Assembly: GCF_012912135.1 (NCBI RefSeq)
Contig: NZ_QMEB01000006.1
Location: 22,242-57,098, forward strand
DNA length: 34,857 nucleotides
Reading direction: 5' to 3'
DNA from: Brasilonema bromeliae SPC951
Lineage (GTDB): Bacteria > Cyanobacteriota > Cyanobacteriia > Cyanobacteriales > Nostocaceae
In this document: in pieces, positions 8,620-17,068 of the stretch
Position numbering within the stretch: position 1 is the first letter of the stretch
Layout: the number at the start of each line of letters is the position of its first letter
Notes under the pieces: model-generated
What the model was told of the DNA's origin: nothing
The model's database searches: none
The model's input: only the letters and a program-made list of their open reading frames with translations
Program-made: the position numbers and the translations under genes

Positions 8620-9582
8620 ATGTTTCGTGATACAACGACTCGTCCTGAATTATTGGCAAGGATTGCCGATAATCAGCACAATCCCCGCCAGATTATCAGT
8701 GTGCAAGAATTAAAGGTTTTGAACGAGCGCTCTAACTGGAAAGGGCTGGTTCAACTGGCTTTTCATCTAACCGTCACTGGATGCAGTGGCTACCTGTGGG
8801 CGACAAACTTTGGCAATTGGTGGTTGGCAATACCAGCATTGGTGATCTACGGTTTTAGTATTGCTTGCATGTTTGCGCCTATGCACGAATGTGGTCACAG
8901 AACCGTTTTCGTTAACAATCGTTTAAATGAAACTGTTGGTTGGTGCGCAGGTTTACTATCATTTTACAACAGTACATTTGACCGTTACTACCACAAGTGG
9001 CACCATCTCTACACTCGCATTCCTGGCAAAGATCCGGAACTAACTGAGCCTAAGCCGAGCAATCTGGGTAAATACTTGTTAATAATCAGTGGTTTACCTT
9101 GGTGGGAAGGAAAGATACGCGGGCATTTTCGCGCCTGCATCGGTCAACTTGACGATTGCCCATTTGTGCCACGGACAGCACGAGGTGAAGTGATTCGATC
9201 CACTCGATTACAATTAGCTGTTTATGCAGGGGCGATCGCTCTTTCATTTGCAGTCAGACAGCCTTGGTTTGTGCTTTATTGGCTGCTACCGCTCGTTGTT
9301 GGTCAGCCGATTCTGCGTTTTCTTATGCTGGCGGAACATACAGGTTGCACTCTTGACGCTAATCTGCTCACGAATACGCGTACAACGCTAACACTTTGGC
9401 CTGTGCGATTTCTCACGTGGAATATGCCGTTTCATGCAGAGCACCATTTGTACCCATCAATTCCGTTCCACGCGCTGCCAAAAGCCCATAAGCAATTGAG
9501 TTCGCACTTTGCCCACATTGATTCGGGCTATATAAAAGTCAACTGGGATATTGTGTCTAAACAGGGAAAGTCGGCGGTATGA
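8620..9582 (+). CDS. Fatty-acid-desaturase-family membrane di-iron enzyme
   Basis: The 320-residue protein has the three histidine boxes of the desaturase/hydroxylase superfamily: HECGH at 89-93, HKWHH at 125-129 and HAEHH at 272-276, which bind the two irons. Hydrophobic segments near 44-85 and 196-235 give the usual membrane hairpins. The boxes and the WNMPFHAEHHLYPSIPFHALP stretch resemble the MocD-like and general cyanobacterial desaturase group more than the DesA/B/C acyl-lipid desaturases. It should oxidise a lipid or another hydrophobic substrate, but which one is unclear. The start is an ATG. A HIP1 site lies at 9232-9239. It converges with an acyltransferase gene 46 bases away. Confidence 0.88.
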   Translation: MFRDTTTRPELLARIADNQHNPRQIISVQELKVLNERSNWKGLVQLAFHLTVTGCSGYLWATNFGNWWLAIPALVIYGFSIACMFAPMHECGHRTVFVNNRLNETVGWCAGLLSFYNSTFDRYYHKWHHLYTRIPGKDPELTEPKPSNLGKYLLIISGLPWWEGKIRGHFRACIGQLDDCPFVPRTARGEVIRSTRLQLAVYAGAIALSFAVRQPWFVLYWLLPLVVGQPILRFLMLAEHTGCTLDANLLTNTRTTLTLWPVRFLTWNMPFHAEHHLYPSIPFHALPKAHKQLSSHFAHIDSGYIKVNWDIVSKQGKSAV

Positions 9583-9613
9583 CAAAACTTCTTTGTTGAT
9601 ACCCCAACTGTTC

Positions 9614-9630
9614 GAGGGTTACCAACCCTC
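9614..9630. terminator. Hairpin between convergent desaturase and acyltransferase genes
   Basis: Perfect 7-bp arms (gagggtt / aaccctc) enclose a 3-base loop and overlap the acyltransferase stop codon. Its place between convergent genes fits a shared transcript end. There is no T-run. Confidence 0.5.
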
Positions 9631-11044
9631 AGGAAATCATCTTTTCCAACGCCATTTGCAAATCTTGCGTTATCTCATTAACAGCGCCTCTTGCTGCTTG
9701 ACGACTTGTCTGATAAACTGACCAACGTTGTGTCACTGAAATTGGCTCACCTACTGTTAACCGTGATTTTCGCCAACCTAACCGAGGTCGTGCAGGATTT
9801 TTCTCCCCTTTTATCCGTGCGATGACGTCAAATAAGATTAAAGAGGTTTCGGCAAATCTCTCAAAAGTAGGCTTTTGTTGAACATAAGTTCCTGTGACAG
9901 CGACAAAACTCTCGGCTAGGCGCATATGTAGTATCCGCAAAGATGCCTCTTCAGCAATCCAGTCTGCCAAGCCGCGCTCCATAGGTGATAATGCATGCAA
10001 GTTTGGCAAATCCTTTCTGTGGATATCATCCCAGCTTGCTGACTCTAAGCGGCGACAACGCTCAATGATAGTTCCTTGGCTTTCCAGTCCAAAAAACTGC
10101 TCAGCTGCTTGTAGGGAATTATCTAAAACCGTCTGCAGTCGAGCCTCAAGTACGTGGTTACGACTTGCAGATGGATTTATTTGCGTTGTGACTGGTGTAC
10201 TTTGATGGTAAAAGCGAGCGTAAAATTGTTCCATTTGGGAAAGGATATGTTCACCAAGGCACAACAGTCGCTCATAGAAAACTTTTTCTCGCTCAACCAG
10301 GTTTGATTCACCAACTTTTTGCACTTGTTTGCCGCAATCTGCTTCCAATTTGCCCAAAAGCCAATCTAGTTTTGCCCAAGATGGATTGATGTAGCGATAC
10401 TGATTGGCGATTGGCACAATAAAAACTTCCTCAGTTCGGTTCGCTTTAAGCAAATCTTCTACACACCAGAAGCCCATATGAGCAACACCAGGTTCTAAAG
10501 GGCTGACAATTTCGCTATGTCCATTAGTTGCGCCTTCAGGAGCTACACTCATTGGTAGTTGACCATTGGCGAATAAATCCCGCGCTGTCCGCATACCAAC
10601 CTTGTCTAGCCGCTTACCTCGATGAATCGGAAAGCCCCCTAACCCAGAAAAGAACCAACCTAGCCAATCCCCAGCCCACAGAGTCATCCCCCGGTCATAG
10701 AGAAAATGAGAATGAATCGGATATTGCAATGAAATTCCCCTTTGATGAGCAACTTTCGGTACAGCGTGGGAGAGTAAATACATCATGCAAAGGGGATCAT
10801 CAACCTCTGGGTGGCGAAATGCCATTAAAAAGCGAATTTTGCCAGCTTGAAATTGTTGGTAGAGATCAACTAGCCTCTCGACATTCACAGTTTCAACCTC
10901 CGCGATACCAGCTGGTAACCACGGTCGAGTCCGAAACCGTAGCAAAACAGGCAGTGCCCATTTGGTGATATGGTACACTACTGGGTTAAAATGCTGGGGA
11001 ATAAACTCTAGGGGCGGTTGAGCTTGTTGAATCGAATGAGGCAA
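9629..11044 (-). CDS. Phospholipid/glycerol acyltransferase (PlsC-like) family protein
   Basis: The frame continues upstream to an ATG at 11164. I prefer the TTG at 11044 because GGAGA lies six to seven bases before it, and because the first 40 residues of the longer version are unlike a protein of this family. This gives 471 residues. The acyltransferase HX4D motif is H78-D83 (FRHPEVDD), followed by GGFPIHRG near 136-143 and APEG at 168-171. The enzyme would pass an acyl group to a glycerol-phosphate or similar acceptor at the membrane. The C-terminal half (about 250-471) is an extension without a motif I recognise. It converges with a desaturase gene, which suggests lipid remodelling as a shared theme. 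Confidence 0.82.
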   Translation of the reverse strand: MPHSIQQAQPPLEFIPQHFNPVVYHITKWALPVLLRFRTRPWLPAGIAEVETVNVERLVDLYQQFQAGKIRFLMAFRHPEVDDPLCMMYLLSHAVPKVAHQRGISLQYPIHSHFLYDRGMTLWAGDWLGWFFSGLGGFPIHRGKRLDKVGMRTARDLFANGQLPMSVAPEGATNGHSEIVSPLEPGVAHMGFWCVEDLLKANRTEEVFIVPIANQYRYINPSWAKLDWLLGKLEADCGKQVQKVGESNLVEREKVFYERLLCLGEHILSQMEQFYARFYHQSTPVTTQINPSASRNHVLEARLQTVLDNSLQAAEQFFGLESQGTIIERCRRLESASWDDIHRKDLPNLHALSPMERGLADWIAEEASLRILHMRLAESFVAVTGTYVQQKPTFERFAETSLILFDVIARIKGEKNPARPRLGWRKSRLTVGEPISVTQRWSVYQTSRQAARGAVNEITQDLQMALEKMIS

Positions 11045-11077
11045 GGTGGTTCTCCAAGGTGTGTTTGTGACGCTCCT

Positions 11078-11102
11078 ACACCGACTGCAAGCAGTACGGT
11101 GT
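11078..11102. repeat. Hairpin in the acyltransferase leader
   Basis: The arms acaccg-actgc and gcagt-acggtgt pair with one bulged base around a 2-base loop. If translation starts at 11044, this structure lies in the untranslated leader 34-58 bases upstream. It may be a dispersed repeat or a control element. Confidence 0.45.
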
Positions 11103-11267
11103 GGGCTTCTGGCAGAAATTATCTTTCGGTGAACTTCGTTCGTGGTACTCCAACTGTTTTCCACTACCGCAGTTTATAGTCAGGTTCGCGTCCTGCCCGA
11201 CTTGAATAACCACAGATACGGCTCTATGTCAAGCCACATCTTCGGTAATTTTGGAATCAGCCATTAT

Positions 11268-12149
11268 TTATGAGCCAAAAAGACCACCAAAGTTATAACC
11301 AACTCCTATTGATAAACCTATATCAGTATCACTGAAAAATGCGGCATTCAAAGCAGCTGTTGCTGTAAATCGAGGAGTTATGGGCACATCAACTCCACCA
11401 GTTACAAGAAAGGCAACCTCAGAACCATTACCAGTGTTGATAGCTGCACCTGCCCCGATGTATGGGGCAATAGGTAACGGAGCAGCAAAAGGATCTGATA
11501 ACTGCTTGAATGAAAGGTCGTAGGTTACGGGAATTAAGATACTTGTGTTGTCTCCGATCACTGCTGCGGGTCGCACTGATATGGCATTTGTTAGCCCGAT
11601 TTTGCTGATAACCATAAAGTTACCATCACCCAAAGCAGAGTTACCACCGAGACCAATGTTGCCACCAATTCCAATATAACTTGAACCACCACGGGTTGGT
11701 CTGCCTGGGTCAACACTAATATCTGCTTGTGCCACTTTAGATTTAGACGATTGAGAAGTTGATTGTTGAACTTCTGCATTCTGGGAATCTATGAGTGCTG
11801 CAGATGAAGTTGATGTTGTCCCAGGAACAGGTGTAACTACATTATTCGCGGCTTGTGTGCTCGTTGGTAACTGCTGCGGGTGATTTACATTTGATACTGG
11901 CGATAAATTATCTTGTACAGCAGTGGACTCTACCGGAGTAGGGCTAAAAGCTGGTGGGTAGAACCTTTCTACTTCAAGATTTACCTGATTAACAAACGCA
12001 TCAGTGCTGGGAGACTTGATGAACTGCTGAGTGCTTGTGGAATCTACCGTTTGGGCACCAGCAGATAAACCGCTTCCCAAAACCGCCATAGCCGATAAAC
12101 TCAGCAAAGAAAATACATTTTTACGGGAAATAATAATGTTCACGTTCAC
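11268..12149 (-). CDS. Exported protein with C-terminal beta-barrel-like domain
   Basis: Residues 1-32 form a signal peptide (VFSLLSLSAMAVLGSGLSAGA, with likely cleavage after AGA). Residues 33-145 are a serine/threonine/glutamine-rich, low-complexity stretch. The C-terminal half, from about 155, is a run of alternating glycine-rich strands (YIGIGGNIGLGG, APYIGAGAAIN, AFLVTGGVDVPI, TATAALNAAFF, DIGLSIGVGYNFGG). This is the pattern of a small outer-membrane barrel, in keeping with its aromatic final strand. No enzymatic motif is visible. It is probably a cyanobacterial outer-membrane protein of unknown role. It lies just upstream, in its own orientation, of the acyltransferase gene, separated by 220 bases. 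Confidence 0.7.
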   Translation of the reverse strand: MNVNIIISRKNVFSLLSLSAMAVLGSGLSAGAQTVDSTSTQQFIKSPSTDAFVNQVNLEVERFYPPAFSPTPVESTAVQDNLSPVSNVNHPQQLPTSTQAANNVVTPVPGTTSTSSAALIDSQNAEVQQSTSQSSKSKVAQADISVDPGRPTRGGSSYIGIGGNIGLGGNSALGDGNFMVISKIGLTNAISVRPAAVIGDNTSILIPVTYDLSFKQLSDPFAAPLPIAPYIGAGAAINTGNGSEVAFLVTGGVDVPITPRFTATAALNAAFFSDTDIGLSIGVGYNFGGLFGS

Positions 12150-12304
12150 TCCTGAATATTGCCTAAATGGATAACAGTTATGTGGTTTTTAGTCAAGTTT
12201 TGGCAATATCCACTATTAAACATCAAAATACCAATTTCCACATCTTCTATTTGACTAGATTACCTAAAGTTTGAAATAAGAATTTTGACGCATAGATTCT
12301 CAGT

Positions 12305-12334
12305 TTGACAGATGACAAAAAATATTTATATCAT
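12305..12334 (+). promoter_or_regulatory. Promoter-like sequence facing the gene-free region
   Basis: TTGACA at 12305-12310, an 18-base spacer and TATCAT at 12329-12334 resemble a sigma-70 promoter reading rightwards. No coding gene follows for 1.1 kb, so any product would be a non-coding or leader transcript. Confidence 0.4.
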
Positions 12335-12624
12335 GGGAAATATAGGAATCCAGTTTGGTTTATGAGCGAACTCGTTGAGCTAGGGAACTCTTAACGCTTA
12401 ACAGGGAACATAAACTGTACCTAGCTGAACAAAAATCAAATACGAGTCCTATAGATCTATTGGTAATAAGAATCTAAAGCAATAAAAGAAAGCTCTAAGC
12501 TACATCAGCTCGTTTTCTTATAAAAGAATGAGATTTGACTGGCTCTGACGCTCCAAGTACTGACTCTTGTAAAAGCAGCATCTGCGAAAGTCTTTTGGCG
12601 CATAGCAGATACAACATACACAAT

Positions 12625-12659
12625 CATTAATTTGGAAACAAATTTTTTCCAAATTAATG
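12625..12659. repeat. Perfect 14-bp-arm hairpin in gene-free region
   Basis: Arms cattaatttggaaa (12625-12638) and tttccaaattaatg (12646-12659) are perfectly complementary around a 7-base loop. The next bases are ttcttctt, a pyrimidine run rather than a pure T-tract. It could end a transcript that begins near 12340. Confidence 0.6.
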
Positions 12660-13462
12660 TTCTTCTTAATACACTATTTATCTTATTATAGCTTTATACA
12701 GTTTTCATACATGGCTCAAAAGTGTGCAAATTTTGGTCAAAACCCTTAAAAGGACTATATTTTAGACTTTTGCTAACTGTAGATACACTGAAATTATGTC
12801 GTTTTTTTTTATGAAAAATATGTGAAGTGACGATTTTGCTTTACATTTTCATGATAAATTGTCACATGTAATTTACATTTACAGCCGTAAAAGTGAAACA
12901 TTCAACAAAATCAAACCGTAAATACGCCTAAAAAATCGAGAACTAAAGCACATTGCTGATCTTATATCCAAGTACTCCTCTCGTCCTTATGTTCTACAGA
13001 CACGCTGCTTTGAACATGAAGTGTGCACTTTGGGTTTATGGGACACTGACTCGCGCTCATTCAAAATTCAAAAAGCTTTGATTCTGAGCTTTCTAGCTGT
13101 TTTGAATCATATGCTCCGCGCCCAACGTACTAGTAACGAAATATTGTATCGGCTATAGAAAACCCAATTCAGTTAAGTGTTCTCAGTTGGATCATCAAAA
13201 CAGAACTGATGGCGTGGAGTGTACGCAATACTCTCAAAGGCGATGTTTCCTGTGTGGGGTGAATCGTCAAATCCTCTAGAAATTCATAATTCTCACATAA
13301 CTCTCATTGAAATCTGTTCATTGGCTGAAAGATAGGTGTTATACACAACTAGGATGAAAATGTAAAATCAGCGCATTACCGAACTCTCAATATGCTCTCT
13401 CCCTTCTCATTATCTGCTGAGTAAATTAACCGAAAGTAAATCTAAGCCCAACTGTGCAAGCT

Positions 13463-14251
13463 ATGAACAAAGTCAAAATTTTGAACTTGGAGATTGACAA
13501 TTTATCGAAGTTAGAGTTGTTAGAGAAATTGCAATCGGGAGTAGTATTTACACCCAATGTTGATCATCTGATTAAACTACAAGAAGACCCGGAGTTCTTA
13601 CAAGCATATAGCATTAGTGACTATAAGGTTTGTGATAGTCAAATTCTCCTTTACGCATCTAAGTTTTTGGGGACGCCAATAAAAGAGAAGATCTCAGGTT
13701 CAGATTTGTTCCCGGCTTTCTATAATTATCACAAGAACAATCCAGACATCAAAATTTTTCTTTTGGGAGCAGGTATAGGGATAGCCAGCAAAGCTCAAAA
13801 TGAAATCAACCGGAAAACAAGCAGGAATATTATTGTTGCTTCCTATTCTCCACCTTTTGGATTTGAAAAAGACGAACAAGAGTGTCAGAACATAATTAAC
13901 ATGATAAATAGCTCCGGTGCTACTGTCTTAGTTATCGGAGTTGGTGCCCCAAAGCAAGAAAAGTGGGTATGCAAGTACAAAAATATGCTACCTCATATAA
14001 AGATATTTATGGCGCTGGGTGCCACTATTGATTTTGAAGCAGGAAACTTGAAAAGATCTCCAAAGTGGATGAGTGAAGTTGGTTTAGAGTGGTTGTTCAG
14101 AATTTTCTGTGATCCAAAAAGATTATGGAAAAGATACTTAATAGACGATCTTCCTTTTCTCAGATTAATTTTGAAACAAAAACTCAATTTATACATAAAT
14201 AAAGAACACAAGAAGAAAAACCCGATTTGGCAAATTGCTAACAAATTTTAG
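13463..14251 (+). CDS. WecG/TagA/CpsF-family (GT26) glycosyltransferase
   Basis: The 262-residue protein has the family landmarks in order: NVDHL (32-36), GSDL (79-82), GAPKQEKW (161-168), GATIDFEAG (186-194), RSPKW (198-202) and GLEWLFR (207-213). These enzymes add an N-acetylmannosamine-type sugar to a lipid-linked intermediate at the inner membrane surface, early in polysaccharide assembly. I start at the ATG at 13463; a GTG at 13454 would add three residues. It faces the leftward exopolysaccharide operon tail to tail, 26 bases from the glycosyltransferase remnant. It is AT-rich, lysine- and isoleucine-rich and has no HIP1 site, so it may have been acquired. Confidence 0.9.
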   Translation: MNKVKILNLEIDNLSKLELLEKLQSGVVFTPNVDHLIKLQEDPEFLQAYSISDYKVCDSQILLYASKFLGTPIKEKISGSDLFPAFYNYHKNNPDIKIFLLGAGIGIASKAQNEINRKTSRNIIVASYSPPFGFEKDEQECQNIINMINSSGATVLVIGVGAPKQEKWVCKYKNMLPHIKIFMALGATIDFEAGNLKRSPKWMSEVGLEWLFRIFCDPKRLWKRYLIDDLPFLRLILKQKLNLYINKEHKKKNPIWQIANKF

Positions 14252-14277
14252 GTCTGGCTTTAACACTCACTTTTCAC

Positions 14278-14660
14278 TTACTCAGCTAAGTTTGCTAAGT
14301 AAGTTTTTCGAGATAACATTTCTGGTGTAGTATTGAGTCCTACTTTCTCTATAATTTGCTCCCAACGGTACAGCCAGTCATGACGCAGTAAGGAATTCAT
14401 GAGATTATCTTTACGAATTCTATTTAGATGATCAGGTCGTGCATCTAATTCTGCTATGATATCGGCTACATTAGCAGCATCGTAAGGAATTTCAATTACT
14501 GCATTAGACCAGTTAAAGTAAGTTGTGTAAGCTTCACAAACTGGAGGAGTCCCAATCATAACTGTTTTCCCTGCAGTTCCCTCGAAAAAGCGAGAACCTA
14601 ACTCATCTTGACCACCTGTTTGACTGTTTATTATTCTTAATGCTACTACTTGATTAGTTA
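14278..14660 (-). pseudogene. 3' remnant of a glycosyltransferase
   Basis: The minus-strand frame encodes only a C-terminal glycosyltransferase segment: NSQTGGQDELGSRFFEGTAG, then VMIGTPPVCEAYTTYFNW, AVIEIPYDAANVADIIAELDA and LLRHDWLYRWEQII. The similarity-bearing reading runs upstream without stop to about the stop codon of the GH5 gene (14658-14660). There it meets sequence that belongs to the GH5 reading frame. The nucleotide-binding N-terminal part is missing. The only ATG is internal, at 14559. I read it as the tail of a once longer gene that lost its 5' part in a deletion or rearrangement joining it to the GH5 gene. Translation by coupling to the GH5 stop cannot be excluded. Confidence 0.7.
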
Positions 14661-15914
14661 ACGCAGCACCTGATTCAAAAGTTTCTGCTTATCAGTATTG
14701 ATACTTTTCCAGTCATCTAGTAAGATACCTCCGGTATCTTTACTATTGGGATTCCAGCACCAGTAGGTAAAGCTTAGCTTTTTCTTGTCAACGTAATCAA
14801 CGAACTGTCGCTGCCAAATTCCCTCTTTAGATTTAGTATCTACTTGATTTCCACCAAATTCACCAATCCAAATCGGGGCGATACCTTGAGTCGCAATATA
14901 GTGAAATCCAATCTCCAAACGTTTATACAAATTACCAGGAAGTATCGGTTCTTTAACCCACGGGAGATGAGAAGCTGCGTACTCATGAGGAGAATATACT
15001 AGCTTTTTTGGCACCTTCAAACGCACTGGGTATTTCAGCACACCTTCTAAATTCGCACCCCAAGCATAGATTGGCTGTTTCTGACCTGGCACATTTCCCA
15101 CAACTCCTTCTACCAAAATCAGCCATTTTGGGTTTACACTAAGAATTTCGTTTCCAGCCCGTTCTGCTGCTAACCGCCAGTCTGTGGCGCGATCGCCTGT
15201 TCCCCAACTAGCAGAACCATGAGGTTCGTTTTTCAGATCCGCCCCAATAACATTGCTTTGGTTTTTATAGCGCTTTGCCAAAAAAGTCCAAGTGTCAATC
15301 CAGTCCTTTTCAGTAAAACCGTCACCATACCATAACTCTGGAATCTTGTCATCTTTAAGAGTGTGACTGTCTAAAAGAATAAACAATCCCTGACGCTGCG
15401 CCTCCTGAATAATCATGTCCATGACCTCTATTGGAGTCTTAGCTTGAAAATCTTTATTTGCACCAATATAAAAATCAACACCACTGATATCACGAGAACG
15501 CAGTGCTTGTACAGAATATGGCAAGCGAATGACGTTGTAACCCAGACTTTTCATCTGAGCAAGCATATCTTTGTAACTTCTCACCCAAAGTCCATGAGGA
15601 ACATGATGTATTTGTTCTATCCCAAACCAGTTGACGCCACGCAGTAAAACAACACGATTTTTAGCATCAATAATCGCAGAGCCACGAGTAGACAAAGGAG
15701 GGACAATAGTCGTAGCAGCTTCGCTTCTTGCCATGTCAAATTGCTTTACAAACAACGGCGAACAACTACTGAAAATTGTGTAAAGTAACACTAAAGTCAA
15801 GCCAACTGCAATGTTTTTTGTGATTTGTCCCCACTTTTTGTAATAGTAAGCAATGGAAAAACCAATATTGCGTACTATGGTAAAACCCTGTTTCACAAAA
15901 ATTAGTCTACTCAC
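14658..15914 (-). CDS. Membrane-anchored glycoside hydrolase family 5 (cellulase-like)
   Basis: This 418-residue protein has a hydrophobic anchor at about 34-51, followed by SSCSPL, then a GH5 barrel from about 76. The barrel starts with LRGVNWFGIE, continues with GYNVIRLPYS (125-134), LLDSHT (180-185), DLKNEP with the acid/base E230, and IGEFGG with the nucleophile E352. Both catalytic glutamates are present, so it should cut beta-1,4 or related beta-glycosidic bonds outside the cytoplasm. The start is a GTG at 15914 with only a weak ribosome-binding site. It is the last intact gene of the leftward exopolysaccharide operon, 26 bases after a GT4 gene. This suggests polymer trimming or release, as BcsZ-type hydrolases do in cellulose operons. 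A HIP1 site lies at 15189-15196. Confidence 0.92.
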   Translation of the reverse strand: MSRLIFVKQGFTIVRNIGFSIAYYYKKWGQITKNIAVGLTLVLLYTIFSSCSPLFVKQFDMARSEAATTIVPPLSTRGSAIIDAKNRVVLLRGVNWFGIEQIHHVPHGLWVRSYKDMLAQMKSLGYNVIRLPYSVQALRSRDISGVDFYIGANKDFQAKTPIEVMDMIIQEAQRQGLFILLDSHTLKDDKIPELWYGDGFTEKDWIDTWTFLAKRYKNQSNVIGADLKNEPHGSASWGTGDRATDWRLAAERAGNEILSVNPKWLILVEGVVGNVPGQKQPIYAWGANLEGVLKYPVRLKVPKKLVYSPHEYAASHLPWVKEPILPGNLYKRLEIGFHYIATQGIAPIWIGEFGGNQVDTKSKEGIWQRQFVDYVDKKKLSFTYWCWNPNSKDTGGILLDDWKSINTDKQKLLNQVLR

Positions 15915-15940
15915 AAGACATCGTTAGTTATTTGATAGAA

Positions 15941-16978
15941 CTACATACCTGCTGCGTCTGCAACTTTATCTAGGATTCTGCCCAAAGCTGCTCCTGCAGC
16001 ATCACAAGAAAAATGTTCTTCAGCATAGCGTTTAGCTGCTTGACCAAGACGGTTGCGTAGTGCTGGGTCGTTCCATAACATTTCTATCGCCTGCATTAAG
16101 TCATCAACAGATTTCGGTTCAACTAACAAACCTGTCTCGCCATGCTGAATATAATCTTCTGCTCCATGACAACGGGTGGCGATGATTGCACGACCCATGA
16201 GCATAGCTTCTACAATAGTGACTTGTCCTGCTGCTGTCACTTGGGGCAATGGACGCAGAGGTACGACGCTGATGCGCGCCTCTTGAGCTAAACGCAGGCA
16301 ATCTGCCCTCTCAATGCCAAACGGTGTTTTTACATTCGGCGGAATGGTTAATCCTTCTAATGCACGTTGGCTTGATGCGACAACCGTTGGTAGGTTTAGC
16401 TTTTCTACTGCTTGGAAGAAGGTGGAAAAGTCGCGATGAGCAGAACCGAGTGCTGTGATAAAAGGATGGGTCGTATTCTCTTCATATGTTATGGGAATCT
16501 CTGGTTGATGATAGGGGACAAATTCAAAACGCTCCTTTGGGATTCCCAACCAGTGGTGGTAGATATCTACTTCATGGCGTGTGTGGACAACAAAGTGATC
16601 AATGTGTTTTAGGCTAAATTGGGCGATCGCCTGCCGAATCCCACTAGAACAGGTGCCAACATTAAATAACCAAGCTACTACAGGAATGCGCTTCTTGCCA
16701 GTCATCCGTTGTTGCATTCCTATGACTGCTGGTAGCTGAGGAAAAAGGGTGATCACGCCCCCCTCAGACGCCTTCATCGCTTCCATACCATGTTGCCAAT
16801 ATATTAGCCAACTTCTGAATCCAGTCACAGAAGATTTCTGATTGTGCCAGTTTCCTAACGGTTTTGAACGTGGAACGATATGGAACTGGTGGCGATCGCC
16901 GGGAACATTTCGAGTTAACCAAGGCTCGTTTACGAGGTTCTGTTGGTTAATAAAAGGGGCTGCAATTGTCCAATGCAT
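15941..16978 (-). CDS. GT4-type (group 1) glycosyltransferase
   Basis: The 345-residue protein has the C-terminal donor-binding half of GT-B enzymes: TAAGQVTIVEAMLMGRAIIATRCHGAEDYI, then HGETGLLVEP and DLMQAIEMLWNDPALRNRLGQAA. The usual EX7E is altered; the first glutamate position is alanine or another residue. The N-terminal half is short but has the HWTIAAPF opening and a VVHTRHEVD segment before the linker. It would transfer a sugar from a nucleotide donor to the growing lipid-linked repeat in the cytoplasm. It follows the other GT4 gene by 90 bases and precedes the GH5 gene by 26. It carries two HIP1 sites (16623, 16892), unlike its upstream neighbours. Confidence 0.87.
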   Translation of the reverse strand: MHWTIAAPFINQQNLVNEPWLTRNVPGDRHQFHIVPRSKPLGNWHNQKSSVTGFRSWLIYWQHGMEAMKASEGGVITLFPQLPAVIGMQQRMTGKKRIPVVAWLFNVGTCSSGIRQAIAQFSLKHIDHFVVHTRHEVDIYHHWLGIPKERFEFVPYHQPEIPITYEENTTHPFITALGSAHRDFSTFFQAVEKLNLPTVVASSQRALEGLTIPPNVKTPFGIERADCLRLAQEARISVVPLRPLPQVTAAGQVTIVEAMLMGRAIIATRCHGAEDYIQHGETGLLVEPKSVDDLMQAIEMLWNDPALRNRLGQAAKRYAEEHFSCDAAGAALGRILDKVADAAGM

Positions 16979-17068
16979 ATAAATTGAGAATACCTATGTA
17001 GAAATTCTTTATAGTATAAATGACTCACCATGTACAATATGCTTTCATGTTCTTTGAATCTGTTTTTG

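Larger units (their letters stand above)
12150..13462. other. 1.3-kb region without a gene
   Basis: This is the longest gap in the window. It holds a promoter-like site (12305-12334) and a perfect hairpin (12625-12659). A short Cys-containing open stretch at about 13110-13275 has no start codon and is not called. The 3' end must contain the start region of the wecG-like gene. Much of it is AT-rich. Confidence 0.45.

Noticed and set aside
13110-13277. Open stretch with cysteines resembling a zinc-ribbon
   Set aside because: No start codon, only about 55 codons, and the cysteine spacing does not match a known zinc-ribbon or transposase.
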